Of a DNA stretch of 64,000 nucleotides, positions 9,029-17,581 are shown one piece after another; the stretch's first letter is position 1, and every line of letters starts with the position of its first letter. The notes below the pieces were generated by a model. The model worked only from the letters and a program-made list of their open reading frames with translations, ran no database searches and was not told the DNA's origin. This DNA is from Pigmentiphaga litoralis. GTDB taxonomy: Bacteria; Pseudomonadota; Gammaproteobacteria; Burkholderiales; Burkholderiaceae_B. The DNA lies in assembly GCF_013408655.1 (NCBI RefSeq), contig NZ_JACCBP010000001.1, forward strand, positions 1,736,001-1,800,000. The letters run 5' to 3'. Both the position numbers and the translations under genes were made by a program.

Positions 9029-10198
9029 TTATTCCCTTTCCAGAATCAATGTAGCCGCGCCATGTCGATGCCCGATCGCGCCTCCGACGCCGGTCGCCAG
9101 GGCCAGGGCGCAGTTCGGCACCTGCACGGCGGGGTGGGCTTCGCCGCGCAACTGCCGGACGGCTTCGATGATTTTGGTCATGCCGCCGCGATTGGCCGGG
9201 TGGTTGTTGCACAGGCCGCCGCCATCCGTATTGAAAGGCAGGCGGCCTACCCCGGAAATCAGGTTGCCATCCGCAACGAACCGCCCGCCCTCTCCCTTCT
9301 TGCAAAAGCCCAGGTCTTCCAGTTGCAGCAGCACCGTGATCGTGAAGCTGTCGTAAATGGACGCATACTGAATATCCGCCGGGGTGACACCGGCTTCCTC
9401 AAACGCGCGCGGGCCGGTCCATGCCACACCGGTGTAGCTCAGGTCGATCTGGCCGCCCATCTGATGTTTGCTGGTCTCACCGCTGCCGATGACCTTCACA
9501 CGCGGACGATTCAACGACTTTGCAATGTCAGGCCGCGCGACAATGATCGCCCCGCCTCCATCGCTGACCACGCACGAATCCAGCCGATGCAGCGGGTCGG
9601 ACACCATGGGCGAATTGAGCACGTCCTCCACCGTGACGACATTGCGGAGCATGGCATGCGGGTTGTGCTGCGCGTGATGCGACGCGGCCACCTTGATCCA
9701 CGCCAGTTGTTCGCTGGTGGTGCCGAACTCGTACATATGCCGCATTGCCGCCATCGCATACAGGTTGACGGTGACCGGACCATGGGGCATTTCGAACGGC
9801 GAGTCCGGCAGGTTGACACCGCGCACCCGGGCCTGCGTGCCGGAAACGCCTTCAGAATTTGGCCGGCCCGCCAGCGTGATCAAGGCGACGTTGCATTTTC
9901 CCGCGGCAATCGCTTCGGCCGCGTGCGCCACGTGAATCAGATAGGAACACCCGCCCATGTCGGTCGACTCGACATGACGCAGCCGGTTCAGGTTCAGGTA
10001 ATTCACCATCGACCACGGATTGGCGCCAGGGGCATCGCCTGCGCAAAAATAGCCGTCGATGTCGTCCTTGGCCAGCCCGGCGTCCAGCAGCGCGCCGCGC
10101 GCGACTTCGGCGTGCAGTTGCGCAACCGAGTGATTCGGAGCCTTGCGCAAAGGGTGCTCATAGGCCCCCACGATATAGGCCTTGTCTTTGATCGTCAT
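9029..10198 (-). CDS. SCP2-type thiolase / acetyl-CoA acetyltransferase family protein
   Basis: This 389-residue thiolase-fold protein contains TDMGGCSY near residue 80, with a cysteine where the nucleophile lies in this branch, and a C-terminal GGLCNNHPANRGG block with the expected histidine and a second cysteine context. It belongs to the non-decarboxylating SCP2/Ltp branch, not to classical beta-ketothiolases. With the adjacent DUF35 protein it probably forms a heteromeric enzyme that splits a 3-hydroxy- or 3-ketoacyl-CoA. The ATG at 10198 follows the aldehyde dehydrogenase stop by 36 bases. An aldolase role would fit the aldehyde dehydrogenase next door. Confidence 0.88.
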   Translation of the reverse strand: MTIKDKAYIVGAYEHPLRKAPNHSVAQLHAEVARGALLDAGLAKDDIDGYFCAGDAPGANPWSMVNYLNLNRLRHVESTDMGGCSYLIHVAHAAEAIAAGKCNVALITLAGRPNSEGVSGTQARVRGVNLPDSPFEMPHGPVTVNLYAMAAMRHMYEFGTTSEQLAWIKVAASHHAQHNPHAMLRNVVTVEDVLNSPMVSDPLHRLDSCVVSDGGGAIIVARPDIAKSLNRPRVKVIGSGETSKHQMGGQIDLSYTGVAWTGPRAFEEAGVTPADIQYASIYDSFTITVLLQLEDLGFCKKGEGGRFVADGNLISGVGRLPFNTDGGGLCNNHPANRGGMTKIIEAVRQLRGEAHPAVQVPNCALALATGVGGAIGHRHGAATLILERE

Positions 10199-10234
10199 CG
10201 TCTGTCCTTGCTGCGCATCATGTTCATCGCCCGA

Positions 10235-11662
10235 TCATTCCTTATCCAGGAAACCGATCATGGCCTTGACCTCAAGGTACTCTTCAAGCCCGAACACGCC
10301 CATTTCCCGCCCGTTGCCCGACTGCTTGTAGCCACCCATGGGCGCAACGGTATTGGACGGCGCGCCGTTGTAGAAGATGCGCCCGGTGCGGAGTTCTTCG
10401 GCCACCGCGCGTGCCTTGCTGGCGTCGGCCGAAAACAGATAGCCACCCAGTCCATAGCAGGTATCGTTCGCGATCTCGATGGCGTCGTCGACATCCCTGT
10501 AGGTCAAGACAACCAGCACCGGACCAAAGATTTCTTCCTGGGCGATTGTCATGTCGGGCCGCACGTCAGCAAAGACCGTGGGCTTGATGAAGTAGCCATG
10601 CTCGAGCCCCTCCGGCCGGCCCAGCCCGCCGCACACGACGCGCGCCCCTTCTTCGATGCCCTTGGCGATATAAGCCTGCACGCGCTCGAACTGCGCGCGG
10701 TTGACTACCGGACCGATGGTCGTGGCCGGGTCGCCCGGGTCTCCGACACGGACCTTGGCGGCCTCGGCCGTGACGAGTTCAAGAAACTGATCGAGCTGGT
10801 CTTGCGCCACCAGCATGCGGGTCGGCGAATGGCAGGACTGCCCGGTATTCGAAAATCCCCGCGACACATTGAAGCGGGCTGCCGCCGCCAGATCGCCGTC
10901 AGGCAGGATGATGTTGGCCGACTTGCCGCCGAGTTCCTGGCAAACCCGTTTGACCGTCAGCGCCGCGGCTTGCGCCACCATGATTCCCGCCCGGGTCGAG
11001 CCAGTGAACGACACCATGTCGATGCCGCGATGCCGCGAAATGGCTTCGCCGACGACCGGACCATCGCCATTGACCAGGTTGAACACGCCCGGCGGAACGC
11101 CCGCGGCGTCCATGACCTCGGCCAGCAGCAAGGCACTGACCGGCGTAAATTCGCTTGGTTTGACGACCACCGTGCAACCGGCGGCAAATGCCGACCCGAG
11201 CTTCGTGCAAAGCAGCTGCAGCGGCCAGTTCCAGGCCGAGATCAATCCGCATACGCCGATGGGTTCGCGGCGCACGATGTTGTCGCCCATCCGGGTTTCG
11301 AATGAATAGTCGCGCAGCGTCAGGACCGCCTGGCGGAAGGCCTGGATGGCGGTGCCGACCTGGCCCTTCAGGCTGCTTGGTGCCCCCATCTCCAACGTGA
11401 CTGCAGCCATCAGGTCATCCTGACGCTGTTCCATCGCGGACAGGATGCGTTCGAGCATCTCGATCCGCTGCGCGGGGGACGTCTTGCTGAAAGTGCGGAA
11501 GGCCTTGCGGGCGGCATTGACGGCCCGGTCGACGTCTTCCTGCGTGCCGAGCGTGACGTCGCCATAAGGCTGTTCGGTGGCGGGATTCACCAATTCGAAA
11601 GTGCGGGTGCCTTGCGGCGCTACCCAGGATCCGTCGATATAAAAGCGGTCGTAATGTGTCAT
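10235..11662 (-). CDS. NAD(P)-dependent aldehyde dehydrogenase
   Basis: This 475-residue protein oxidises an aldehyde to its acid. The cofactor motif FTGSTRAG, the catalytic glutamate in QELGGKSAN and the nucleophilic cysteine in NTGQSCHSP are present, as is the EEIFGPV block. I take the ATG at 11662, ten bases after the previous stop with GAGG upstream; the longer frame lacks a good site and would overlap that gene. In the operon it sits next to the SCP2-thiolase/DUF35 pair and could remove an aldehyde released by a retro-aldol split. The substrate is not predictable. Confidence 0.92.
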   Translation of the reverse strand: MTHYDRFYIDGSWVAPQGTRTFELVNPATEQPYGDVTLGTQEDVDRAVNAARKAFRTFSKTSPAQRIEMLERILSAMEQRQDDLMAAVTLEMGAPSSLKGQVGTAIQAFRQAVLTLRDYSFETRMGDNIVRREPIGVCGLISAWNWPLQLLCTKLGSAFAAGCTVVVKPSEFTPVSALLLAEVMDAAGVPPGVFNLVNGDGPVVGEAISRHRGIDMVSFTGSTRAGIMVAQAAALTVKRVCQELGGKSANIILPDGDLAAAARFNVSRGFSNTGQSCHSPTRMLVAQDQLDQFLELVTAEAAKVRVGDPGDPATTIGPVVNRAQFERVQAYIAKGIEEGARVVCGGLGRPEGLEHGYFIKPTVFADVRPDMTIAQEEIFGPVLVVLTYRDVDDAIEIANDTCYGLGGYLFSADASKARAVAEELRTGRIFYNGAPSNTVAPMGGYKQSGNGREMGVFGLEEYLEVKAMIGFLDKE

Positions 11663-11672
11663 GTGTGCCTCG

Positions 11673-13115
11673 TTAAGCAGAAAGAACGTGCAGGTCGAAC
11701 AGACGAGCCAGTTCATCGATGTTTGCGTCTTTGCCCAATGTGCCGACGGCGCTTTCGACGGTGCCGCGGACGACGTTCGGGATCACGGCGGGGGTGCCGC
11801 AGTCGGCCGCCATCTGGGTAATCAACCGGAGATCTTTCGCCAGAAGTTCCAGGCGAAGCTGCGCGGTGGGTGCGCCCGACCGCAGATTGGGAACGATGCG
11901 CGAGAACGCCGCCGTACAGCCCGAACTTTTTTCGATGACGGCGCGCAGCACGTCCAGGTCCAGTCCCAGCTTGACGGCCAGCGACACCGACTCGTAGGTG
12001 ATGAGGCGGTTGCACGCACCAAGGGCGTTCTTGATCAGCTTGGCGGCGTGGCCATTGCCCGGGCCGCCGAATGCCATGACCTGACTGCCCATGGCGCCGA
12101 GCAAGGCCTGGACGGTTGCGAGCGCAGACTGCTCGCCGCCGCACAGACTGAGCAGTGAGCCGTCGGACGCGCCTTTGGGTCCGCCCGCCACCGGGGCATC
12201 CACCAATGCGACCCCCAGGGCGGCCAGCTCTGCGGCAAGCGCTCGCGTCAAGGCGGGCGATCCCGTGCTCTGATCCACGATGATCGTTCCGGGCCGCAAG
12301 GCCGGGGCCATGCCGCCGTCGCCGAACAGAGTGGCGCGGACTTCGTGCGCGCCCGGCACGCACAGCATGATCACGTCGCACGCGCTGGCCAGCGTTGCCA
12401 GATCCGGTGCCGCCTTTGCACCCAATTGCACCAGTGCGTCCACCCGCGCCGGGTCGACGTCGTACACATGCAGTTCGCTGGCGGCGTTCAGGGCCTGACG
12501 TGCCAGGGCATGGCCCATGGCGCCCAGGCCGATGTAGCCGATCACTGGCTTCGTCTTGATCAAGGCGCCATGGGCAGCACGCATTGCAGTTAAGCCAGGG
12601 GCATCTGCAGGCAACGCATCAACGCCTGATGTTGCCGGTGCGTCGTGCACTACCTCGTGCGATACCTGGTCAGGCGCTTTGTCCGGCGCGCGCAGGGACG
12701 TTCCGGCCAGATTCCCGATGACGTCGACCATGTCGTCCAGCCGCGCGTCCGGTCCAACTGTATTCATGCCCATCTGCAACAGGGCGCGGGTCATCGCGGC
12801 GATCGGCATGGGCGCATGGGCATCGATGCCCAGGGCGATGGCCTGGTCCACATCCCTAATCATCACGCTCAAGGCGACGTCACTGGACGGCTTGCCCGCA
12901 AGCAACGCCGGCAAGGCAACTTCGGAAAACCGGCTGCGGCCCGAACTCTGGTTGATCGCGGTGATCATCGACGCCATCGACAAGCCAGCCTTGCGCCCCA
13001 TCGCCACCACTTCCAACGTCAGCAGATGGCACGCGGCGCTCATGACATCGTTGACCGCCTTGATGGCCTGACCATCGCCCACTTGGTCACCGAAGATACT
13101 CATTTCGGCACTCAT
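11673..13115 (-). CDS. HIBADH-like dehydrogenase with an extra N-terminal helical domain (order C1-NAD-C2)
   Basis: This 480-residue protein belongs to the 3-hydroxyisobutyrate/6-phosphogluconate dehydrogenase superfamily. It begins directly with a helical HIBADH C-terminal domain (about 8-140, GDGQAIKAVND). A linker leads to a complete dehydrogenase: NAD domain with GYIGLGAMG near 190, the DAPVAGGPKGA substrate loop and a second helical domain whose Lys lies in AAKLIKNALG. The usual length is about 290-300. The start codon overlaps the upstream stop (ATGA); an ATG at 13103 is an alternative. No separate NAD domain is found upstream. The other homologue (18620-19861) has the order NAD-C1-C2. 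Function probably NAD(P)-linked oxidation of a hydroxy acid. Confidence 0.85.
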   Translation of the reverse strand: MSAEMSIFGDQVGDGQAIKAVNDVMSAACHLLTLEVVAMGRKAGLSMASMITAINQSSGRSRFSEVALPALLAGKPSSDVALSVMIRDVDQAIALGIDAHAPMPIAAMTRALLQMGMNTVGPDARLDDMVDVIGNLAGTSLRAPDKAPDQVSHEVVHDAPATSGVDALPADAPGLTAMRAAHGALIKTKPVIGYIGLGAMGHALARQALNAASELHVYDVDPARVDALVQLGAKAAPDLATLASACDVIMLCVPGAHEVRATLFGDGGMAPALRPGTIIVDQSTGSPALTRALAAELAALGVALVDAPVAGGPKGASDGSLLSLCGGEQSALATVQALLGAMGSQVMAFGGPGNGHAAKLIKNALGACNRLITYESVSLAVKLGLDLDVLRAVIEKSSGCTAAFSRIVPNLRSGAPTAQLRLELLAKDLRLITQMAADCGTPAVIPNVVRGTVESAVGTLGKDANIDELARLFDLHVLSA

Positions 13116-14095
13116 TCCTTCGGCAAGCCCAGATCGTTGATCAAGGACGCCGTCTCGGCCACTTCCTTGCGCAGGAAGGTCGAAAATTCCGCAGGCGCCA
13201 TGAATGCGTTCTCCGTGCCATCGGACTGCAGACGCGCTTCGATCTTGGGATCGCTCAGCGCTTTCTTCAGTGCACCAGACAGTTTGGCCACCACGTCCGG
13301 TGGCACGCCGGCCGGTGCGAACAGGCCCAGCCAGTAGTAGTACTTGAAGCCCGGCACGCCTTCGGACGCGACAACCGGCACATTGGGCAAGGCGTTCATC
13401 GGCGTGTCGGACGTGACCCCCAGCGCACGCAAACGCCCCCCGCCAATGTTGGAGGCGCTGCTGCCATAGGCATCGATCATGAAGCTGACACGGCCCGCGA
13501 TCACATCGGGCATCGCGGCGCCATTGCCCTTGTACGGCACATGCATCATTTTGACGCCCGCCTTGCGCAGCAGCATCTCGGCCGCGATGTGCGTGGTGGT
13601 GCCGACGCCTGCCGACCCATAGCTGATTTTCTGCGGGTTGGCGCGCGCCGCCGCAATCAGTTCCGGCATCGTCTTGTAGGGCGACGCCGCGCTGGTCACG
13701 ACAATGGCAGGCGACCGCACCATCGACCCCACAGCCGTAAAGTCTTTCAGGGTGTCGTAGCCCGGGTCATTGCTCAACGCCTGCTGAATCGCAATGGTGC
13801 CCCCGGTCGACATCAGCGTATAACCGTCGGGCGCTTCTGCTTTCGTATGACGAATGCCCAGCAAGCCGCCAGCGCCCGTGCGGTTCTCGACAACAACCGG
13901 CTGCCCGAGCTCTTCAGCCATGCGCTGCGCAACGATGCGCGTCGACGCATCGCCCCACCCGCCTGCGGCGACGGGCACCACCACGCGTATCGGGCGGGAC
14001 GGGTAGGTATCCGACGCCGACACCTGCGCGGCGAAGGTCAGTGACAAAGTTGCGAACAGAACCGTTCGCGCTGCGGTAACCACGGTGTGTGTCAT
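13112..14095 (-). CDS. Bug family tripartite tricarboxylate transporter substrate-binding protein
   Basis: This 327-residue periplasmic receptor has a signal peptide ending near SASDTYPS, followed by the family signature PIRVVVPVAAGGWGD and VVVENRTGAGG. The DGYTLMSTGG block and NPQKISYGSAGVGTTTH ligand loop are intact. Family members bind carboxylates and deliver them to TctAB-type permeases. Its stop overlaps the next start (ATGA), so it is co-expressed with the dehydrogenase below. GGAAGAG precedes the start. It closely resembles the receptor at 17582-18565; both have a WGD/TD-type loop and a long YYY/YYT segment. Confidence 0.93.
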   Translation of the reverse strand: MTHTVVTAARTVLFATLSLTFAAQVSASDTYPSRPIRVVVPVAAGGWGDASTRIVAQRMAEELGQPVVVENRTGAGGLLGIRHTKAEAPDGYTLMSTGGTIAIQQALSNDPGYDTLKDFTAVGSMVRSPAIVVTSAASPYKTMPELIAAARANPQKISYGSAGVGTTTHIAAEMLLRKAGVKMMHVPYKGNGAAMPDVIAGRVSFMIDAYGSSASNIGGGRLRALGVTSDTPMNALPNVPVVASEGVPGFKYYYWLGLFAPAGVPPDVVAKLSGALKKALSDPKIEARLQSDGTENAFMAPAEFSTFLRKEVAETASLINDLGLPKE

Positions 14096-14122
14096 GTCTC
14101 TTCCTGTTTTTTGTGTGTGGGG

Positions 14123-15505
14123 TCAGGCCTTGCCGCTGAGCATGCCGATCAATCCGTCGATCGACGGCAGCGTCGTGAGCCTGCGTATCTGGTCGAAGCT
14201 CCGGTCGATGGCTTGCGGCAAGACGCCGCCGTGCGGCATGAGCGCGTCATATTTGGTCCGGATGTCGGGCCAGGAAATACCGCGCACTGCAGCGCCTTTG
14301 GGTGCCAGGACTGTGTGTTCAAGCAGCCGGCCGTCGGTGGTTTCTATCGTGACGATGGCGCCGCTTTTGTATCGGTGCTTGTCGACCACGTCGTCATCGC
14401 TGCGGGTGATGCGGTCGAACAGCGACCGGATGCGGGGATCGTTGATTTTTTCGGGAAAGGCGTGCGTCCATCCGTAATCGTGGTCGGCCGCGCCGGCCGC
14501 CGCAAAGTAGAACGGGCTGTGCTCGATGCCGATCAGATCGGCCGGGTGCTTCGGGCCCGGGAACGGGTAATCGGGCAGGGTGAACGTGATGTGGCGGATG
14601 TCATCCACAGTCAGCCGCCCTTCTCGTGCGGCACTGGCCGCGGCTTCGGCCACGGCGTGGAAAGGCGAGCCGCCCGGTACCAGCTTGATGCCCAGTTCGG
14701 TGAGGATGTTCCACTTGCTGCCCAGTTGCCCGGCCAGCCCGCTGGCGTCGGCACCGCCGCCCAAGGTTTCGAAAAAACCTCGCTTCATTTCAAAGGTGGC
14801 GAGCTCTGCCTGGTAGCCCCGCGCCGCCGCCTGCGCAGCATGAACGCCCATCATGGCTGCATTGCCCGCATGGTATTCGCGCGCCAGGCTGGTGGCAGCA
14901 GCCGCGTGCAGGCCGCCCATCGACGTGGCAGCCAGGGCCAGCGCGTGGGCAGCGGCGTCACGATCGAGCTTGAGCAGGCAGGCAGCGGCCGCCGCCGCTG
15001 CAAAGGTCGCGACCACACACCCATGAAAGCCCTTGCGCTGCAGTCCACCCAGCATGGCCGTATTGATCGTACCGGCCACTTCATACCCGAACACGATCGC
15101 TTCGACGATCTCGCTGCCCGTGGCCCGCTGGTGCTGGCCTACAGCAAGCGCCGCCGCGCAGGCGGGGGTGCCGCTGTGCACGATGTTGCGCAAGTCGCTG
15201 TCATCGGAGGCGGCCGCGTCGCTCATCAGTGCATTGATGCGGGCGGCCGCCACCGCGGGAAGGCGGTCCCAGTTGCCGAACCATGCGGCTGCCTGAGCAT
15301 GACCGCCGCGGTCCACTTCCAGTTGCCGCACGATCTGGCTTGAGGTCAGGGTCGACCCGAGTGCCGCACTGGCAAGCGTGCTTGCCACCAGCATCTGGCC
15401 GTATTCGACGGCTTGGGGCGGCATGTCGCCGATCCGCGCCTCGTTCAGGAAAGCGCCCATTGATTGGGCAAGCGTCGGCCCCTGGGTCATCGTCTTCTGC
15501 ATCAT
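14123..15505 (-). CDS. MmgE/PrpD family protein
   Basis: The 460-residue protein belongs to the 2-methylcitrate dehydratase (PrpD/MmgE) fold family. Visible signs are the all-helical N-terminal half with HSGTPACAAALA and GYEVAG, and the C-terminal PKHPADLIG and PFYFAAA segments. Family members dehydrate or isomerise tricarboxylic and related acids, but many catabolic ones have no assigned substrate. Its ATG shares one base with the upstream stop in GTGATGATG; a long in-frame extension upstream overlaps the receptor gene and is not believable. It sits between two Bug receptors, which suggests an imported polycarboxylate as substrate. Confidence 0.88.
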   Translation of the reverse strand: MMQKTMTQGPTLAQSMGAFLNEARIGDMPPQAVEYGQMLVASTLASAALGSTLTSSQIVRQLEVDRGGHAQAAAWFGNWDRLPAVAAARINALMSDAAASDDSDLRNIVHSGTPACAAALAVGQHQRATGSEIVEAIVFGYEVAGTINTAMLGGLQRKGFHGCVVATFAAAAAAACLLKLDRDAAAHALALAATSMGGLHAAAATSLAREYHAGNAAMMGVHAAQAAARGYQAELATFEMKRGFFETLGGGADASGLAGQLGSKWNILTELGIKLVPGGSPFHAVAEAAASAAREGRLTVDDIRHITFTLPDYPFPGPKHPADLIGIEHSPFYFAAAGAADHDYGWTHAFPEKINDPRIRSLFDRITRSDDDVVDKHRYKSGAIVTIETTDGRLLEHTVLAPKGAAVRGISWPDIRTKYDALMPHGGVLPQAIDRSFDQIRRLTTLPSIDGLIGMLSGKA

Positions 15506-16266
15506 CACTCCACGCGAATGTCGGCTTGTTTGATCACCTCGCCCCACCGCGCCGTTTCCTGCGCAAGGAACTGGCCGAAGGCCTGCGGCGAGGACGGCTT
15601 GGGCGTCAAGGCGACCCGGTCGAGCTGATCGATCACTTGTGGCTTGGCAAGGATCTCGGCAACACGGGTATTGAGGGTTGCAACCTGGTCCGGCGCCATG
15701 CCTGCGGGGGCAACCAGTCCTTGCCACGACGTCAATGCCAGGGCCACGCCCGTGGATTCCTGGATCGTTGGCACGTCGGGCATCTTGGCGACCCGCTTGT
15801 CGCCGGTGACACCCAGGATCCTGAGCTTGCCCGCCTCCATCCCGCTCAATGCGCCCGGCAGCGTCAGCATCGCAGCGTCCACCTGCGCGCCCATCAGCGC
15901 GGTCGTCACTGCGCCGGCCGACATGAACGGCACATGCACCAGGTCGACTTTCAGCTGTGACTTGAGCAGCTCCATTCCCAGATGATTGCCCTGGCCAATG
16001 CCCGACGAGCCGTAGTTCAGTCGCCCCGGACGCGCCTTTGCGTCGGCCACCAAGTCCTTCATGGTCCGGTAACGCGACCCGGACGGAACGGCCACGGCAA
16101 ATGCGGCCTCGGCCAGGCTCGAGTCCAGGTTGCCGCCCGGCGCCGAGGCAACGACGATACGGGTGGGCGCCTGCGAAGGGTCCGCCACGGCGGTCGTACA
16201 GACGCCACCCAGCAAGCCGCCCAGAATGGGGACTATCAGGCACGCGAATCTCAGGGGTGCAATCAC
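15505..16266 (-). CDS. Internally shortened Bug family receptor
   Basis: This 253-residue protein starts with a signal peptide and a typical first strand (PTRIVVASAPGGNLDSSL). It then passes directly into the block normally found about 80 residues later (TMKDLVADAKARPGRLNYGSSG). The usual VVENRPGAGG and DGYTLL blocks, part of the N-terminal lobe and of the ligand cleft, are absent, while the C-terminal two-thirds is intact. I choose the GTG at 16266 with GGAG upstream. It heads the long leftward operon. It could be an in-frame deletion derivative that no longer binds ligand, or a receptor with a rearranged lobe. Confidence 0.8.
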   Translation of the reverse strand: MIAPLRFACLIVPILGGLLGGVCTTAVADPSQAPTRIVVASAPGGNLDSSLAEAAFAVAVPSGSRYRTMKDLVADAKARPGRLNYGSSGIGQGNHLGMELLKSQLKVDLVHVPFMSAGAVTTALMGAQVDAAMLTLPGALSGMEAGKLRILGVTGDKRVAKMPDVPTIQESTGVALALTSWQGLVAPAGMAPDQVATLNTRVAEILAKPQVIDQLDRVALTPKPSSPQAFGQFLAQETARWGEVIKQADIRVE

Positions 16267-16373
16267 GTCTGTCTCCTTGTGTTTTAAGCCGGGTGCGTGT
16301 GCCTGCTCTGGCGAGACGCCCACTGCCTTTGACGCCGACTCTAAAGCGTTCAGAACCCGAAGTCAATTTTTTA

Positions 16374-16398
16374 GGAACCGGTTCCGATCAGTGAAACC
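16374..16398. promoter_or_regulatory. Candidate operator, first of two in the divergent receptor promoter region
   Basis: GGAACCGGTTCC (16374-16385) overlaps GGTTCC-GATCAGT-GAAACC (16380-16398), the same composite layout as at 1984-2007. It lies 108 bases upstream of the leftward GTG at 16266 and 122 bases before the rightward ATG at 16520. Confidence 0.65.
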
Positions 16399-16433
16399 AT
16401 ATAAAACTAAAGCTTCCGGCTTGCCTGGACCAG

Positions 16434-16452
16434 AGTTTCATTTAACGGAACC
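16434..16452. promoter_or_regulatory. Candidate operator, second site in the divergent receptor promoter region
   Basis: AGTTTCATTTAACGGAACC has arms GTTTCATT and AACGGAAC around a single central T. It agrees at 15 of 19 positions with the site at 19998-20016. A further half-site AATGAAAC lies at 16463-16470, so the rightward promoter may have cooperative sites. Confidence 0.6.
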
Positions 16453-16519
16453 AATACTATTGAATGAAACTACGGTGATAAGCTTCGCCAACACCAGAAG
16501 CCAATCCAGGCAGGAGACC

Positions 16520-17509
16520 ATGACCATGCATTCGACGACACTGACCGCCCTGTTCGGCGCCACCTTCTGTATCGCCGCGACAGGCGCGCAGGCCGCTCAG
16601 GCAGACAGCTTTCCGAACCGCCCCATCCGCATGATCGTGGCCTTCAGCGCCGGCGGCTCGACCGACACGGTCGCCCGGTACTACGCGGTGAAACTGGGCG
16701 AAGTGTTGAAGACCAACGTGATCGTGGAAAATCGCCCGGGCGCCGCGCAGATGATCGGCATCAACGCCACCCTTAACGCCCCGGCCGACGGGTACACCAT
16801 CTACCTGGGAACCGGCAGTTCGCTCTCTCAGAATCCGGGTGTGCGGACCAACCTGCCGTACGATCCACTCAAGAACTTCACGTTGCTTGGCCTGGTCGCC
16901 ACGACGCCGGGCGTTATCGTCGTTACGCCTGCTCTGCCCGTGCAGACCTTCTCGGAATTGATCACCTACGCAAAGGCCAACCCCGGCAAACTGAACTACG
17001 GGTCATCCGGCCTGGGGTCGGCCAGCCACCTGCAGGCCGAATACTTCCTGAGCCTGACGGGCGTGCAAGCCACCCACATTCCCTTCAAGGCCGATGCCGA
17101 GATCATGACGGCCATGTCGGGCAACCTTGTGCACCTGGGCATCGCGCCCATTCAGGGCGCCGTCGGAGCCATCCGGACCGGCAAGGTGCGTCCCCTGGCC
17201 ATCACGAGCGCCACGCGGATTGCGTCCCTGCCTGACACGCCGTCGGTGAGTGAACTGGGCTTCAAGGAATTGCAGGCAATCGACCCCTACACGTATTACG
17301 GACTGGTCGGACCGAGCGGTATTCCGGACGCGGTGGTGACCAAGATCAACGCTGCCATCAACACGGTCTCGGCCATGCCGCAGACCAAGGAATTGATGGG
17401 ACAGAACTATTTCTACCCAAGCACCAGTACGCCTGAATCGTTCCGCAACTACATCGCGCAAGACATCGCCAAGTGGCGCAGCTTCAGCTCGAAGATCAAG
17501 CTGGATTGA
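16520..17509 (+). CDS. Bug family tripartite tricarboxylate transporter substrate-binding protein
   Basis: This is a 329-residue receptor with a signal peptide (cleavage near AQADSFPN). It carries PIRMIVAFSAGGSTDTVAR, the VIVENRPGAAQ block, DGYTIYLGTG and LNYGSSGLGSASH. It stands alone, divergent from the long leftward operon and sharing its operator region. AGGAG lies only three bases before the first ATG and nine before a second ATG at 16526, so the protein may start two residues later. It ends 72 bases from the convergent receptor gene, with a hairpin in between. Confidence 0.93.
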   Translation: MTMHSTTLTALFGATFCIAATGAQAAQADSFPNRPIRMIVAFSAGGSTDTVARYYAVKLGEVLKTNVIVENRPGAAQMIGINATLNAPADGYTIYLGTGSSLSQNPGVRTNLPYDPLKNFTLLGLVATTPGVIVVTPALPVQTFSELITYAKANPGKLNYGSSGLGSASHLQAEYFLSLTGVQATHIPFKADAEIMTAMSGNLVHLGIAPIQGAVGAIRTGKVRPLAITSATRIASLPDTPSVSELGFKELQAIDPYTYYGLVGPSGIPDAVVTKINAAINTVSAMPQTKELMGQNYFYPSTSTPESFRNYIAQDIAKWRSFSSKIKLD

Positions 17510-17524
17510 ACGCGGGCGGAAGAA

Positions 17525-17550
17525 AGGGGCGGCCTGTCGGCCCCTCCTTT
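17525..17550. terminator. Probable bidirectional terminator between convergent receptor genes
   Basis: AGGGGC (17525-17530) pairs with GCCCCT (17540-17545) around a 9-base loop, followed by CCTTT. On the opposite strand the stem is followed by TTTC. The short T runs make it a modest terminator. Confidence 0.5.
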
Positions 17551-17581
17551 GACCCGCCCCACCGCGTGCCAGGGCCGCCTT

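Noticed and set aside
9020..11305. A 761-codon open frame on the plus strand
   Set aside because: It is the antisense of the thiolase and aldehyde dehydrogenase genes and shows no protein family features.
15506..16366. In-frame extension of the MmgE/PrpD gene to 747 codons
   Set aside because: The extension reads out of frame through the Bug receptor gene and contains no family sequence; the coupled ATG at 15505 explains the start.
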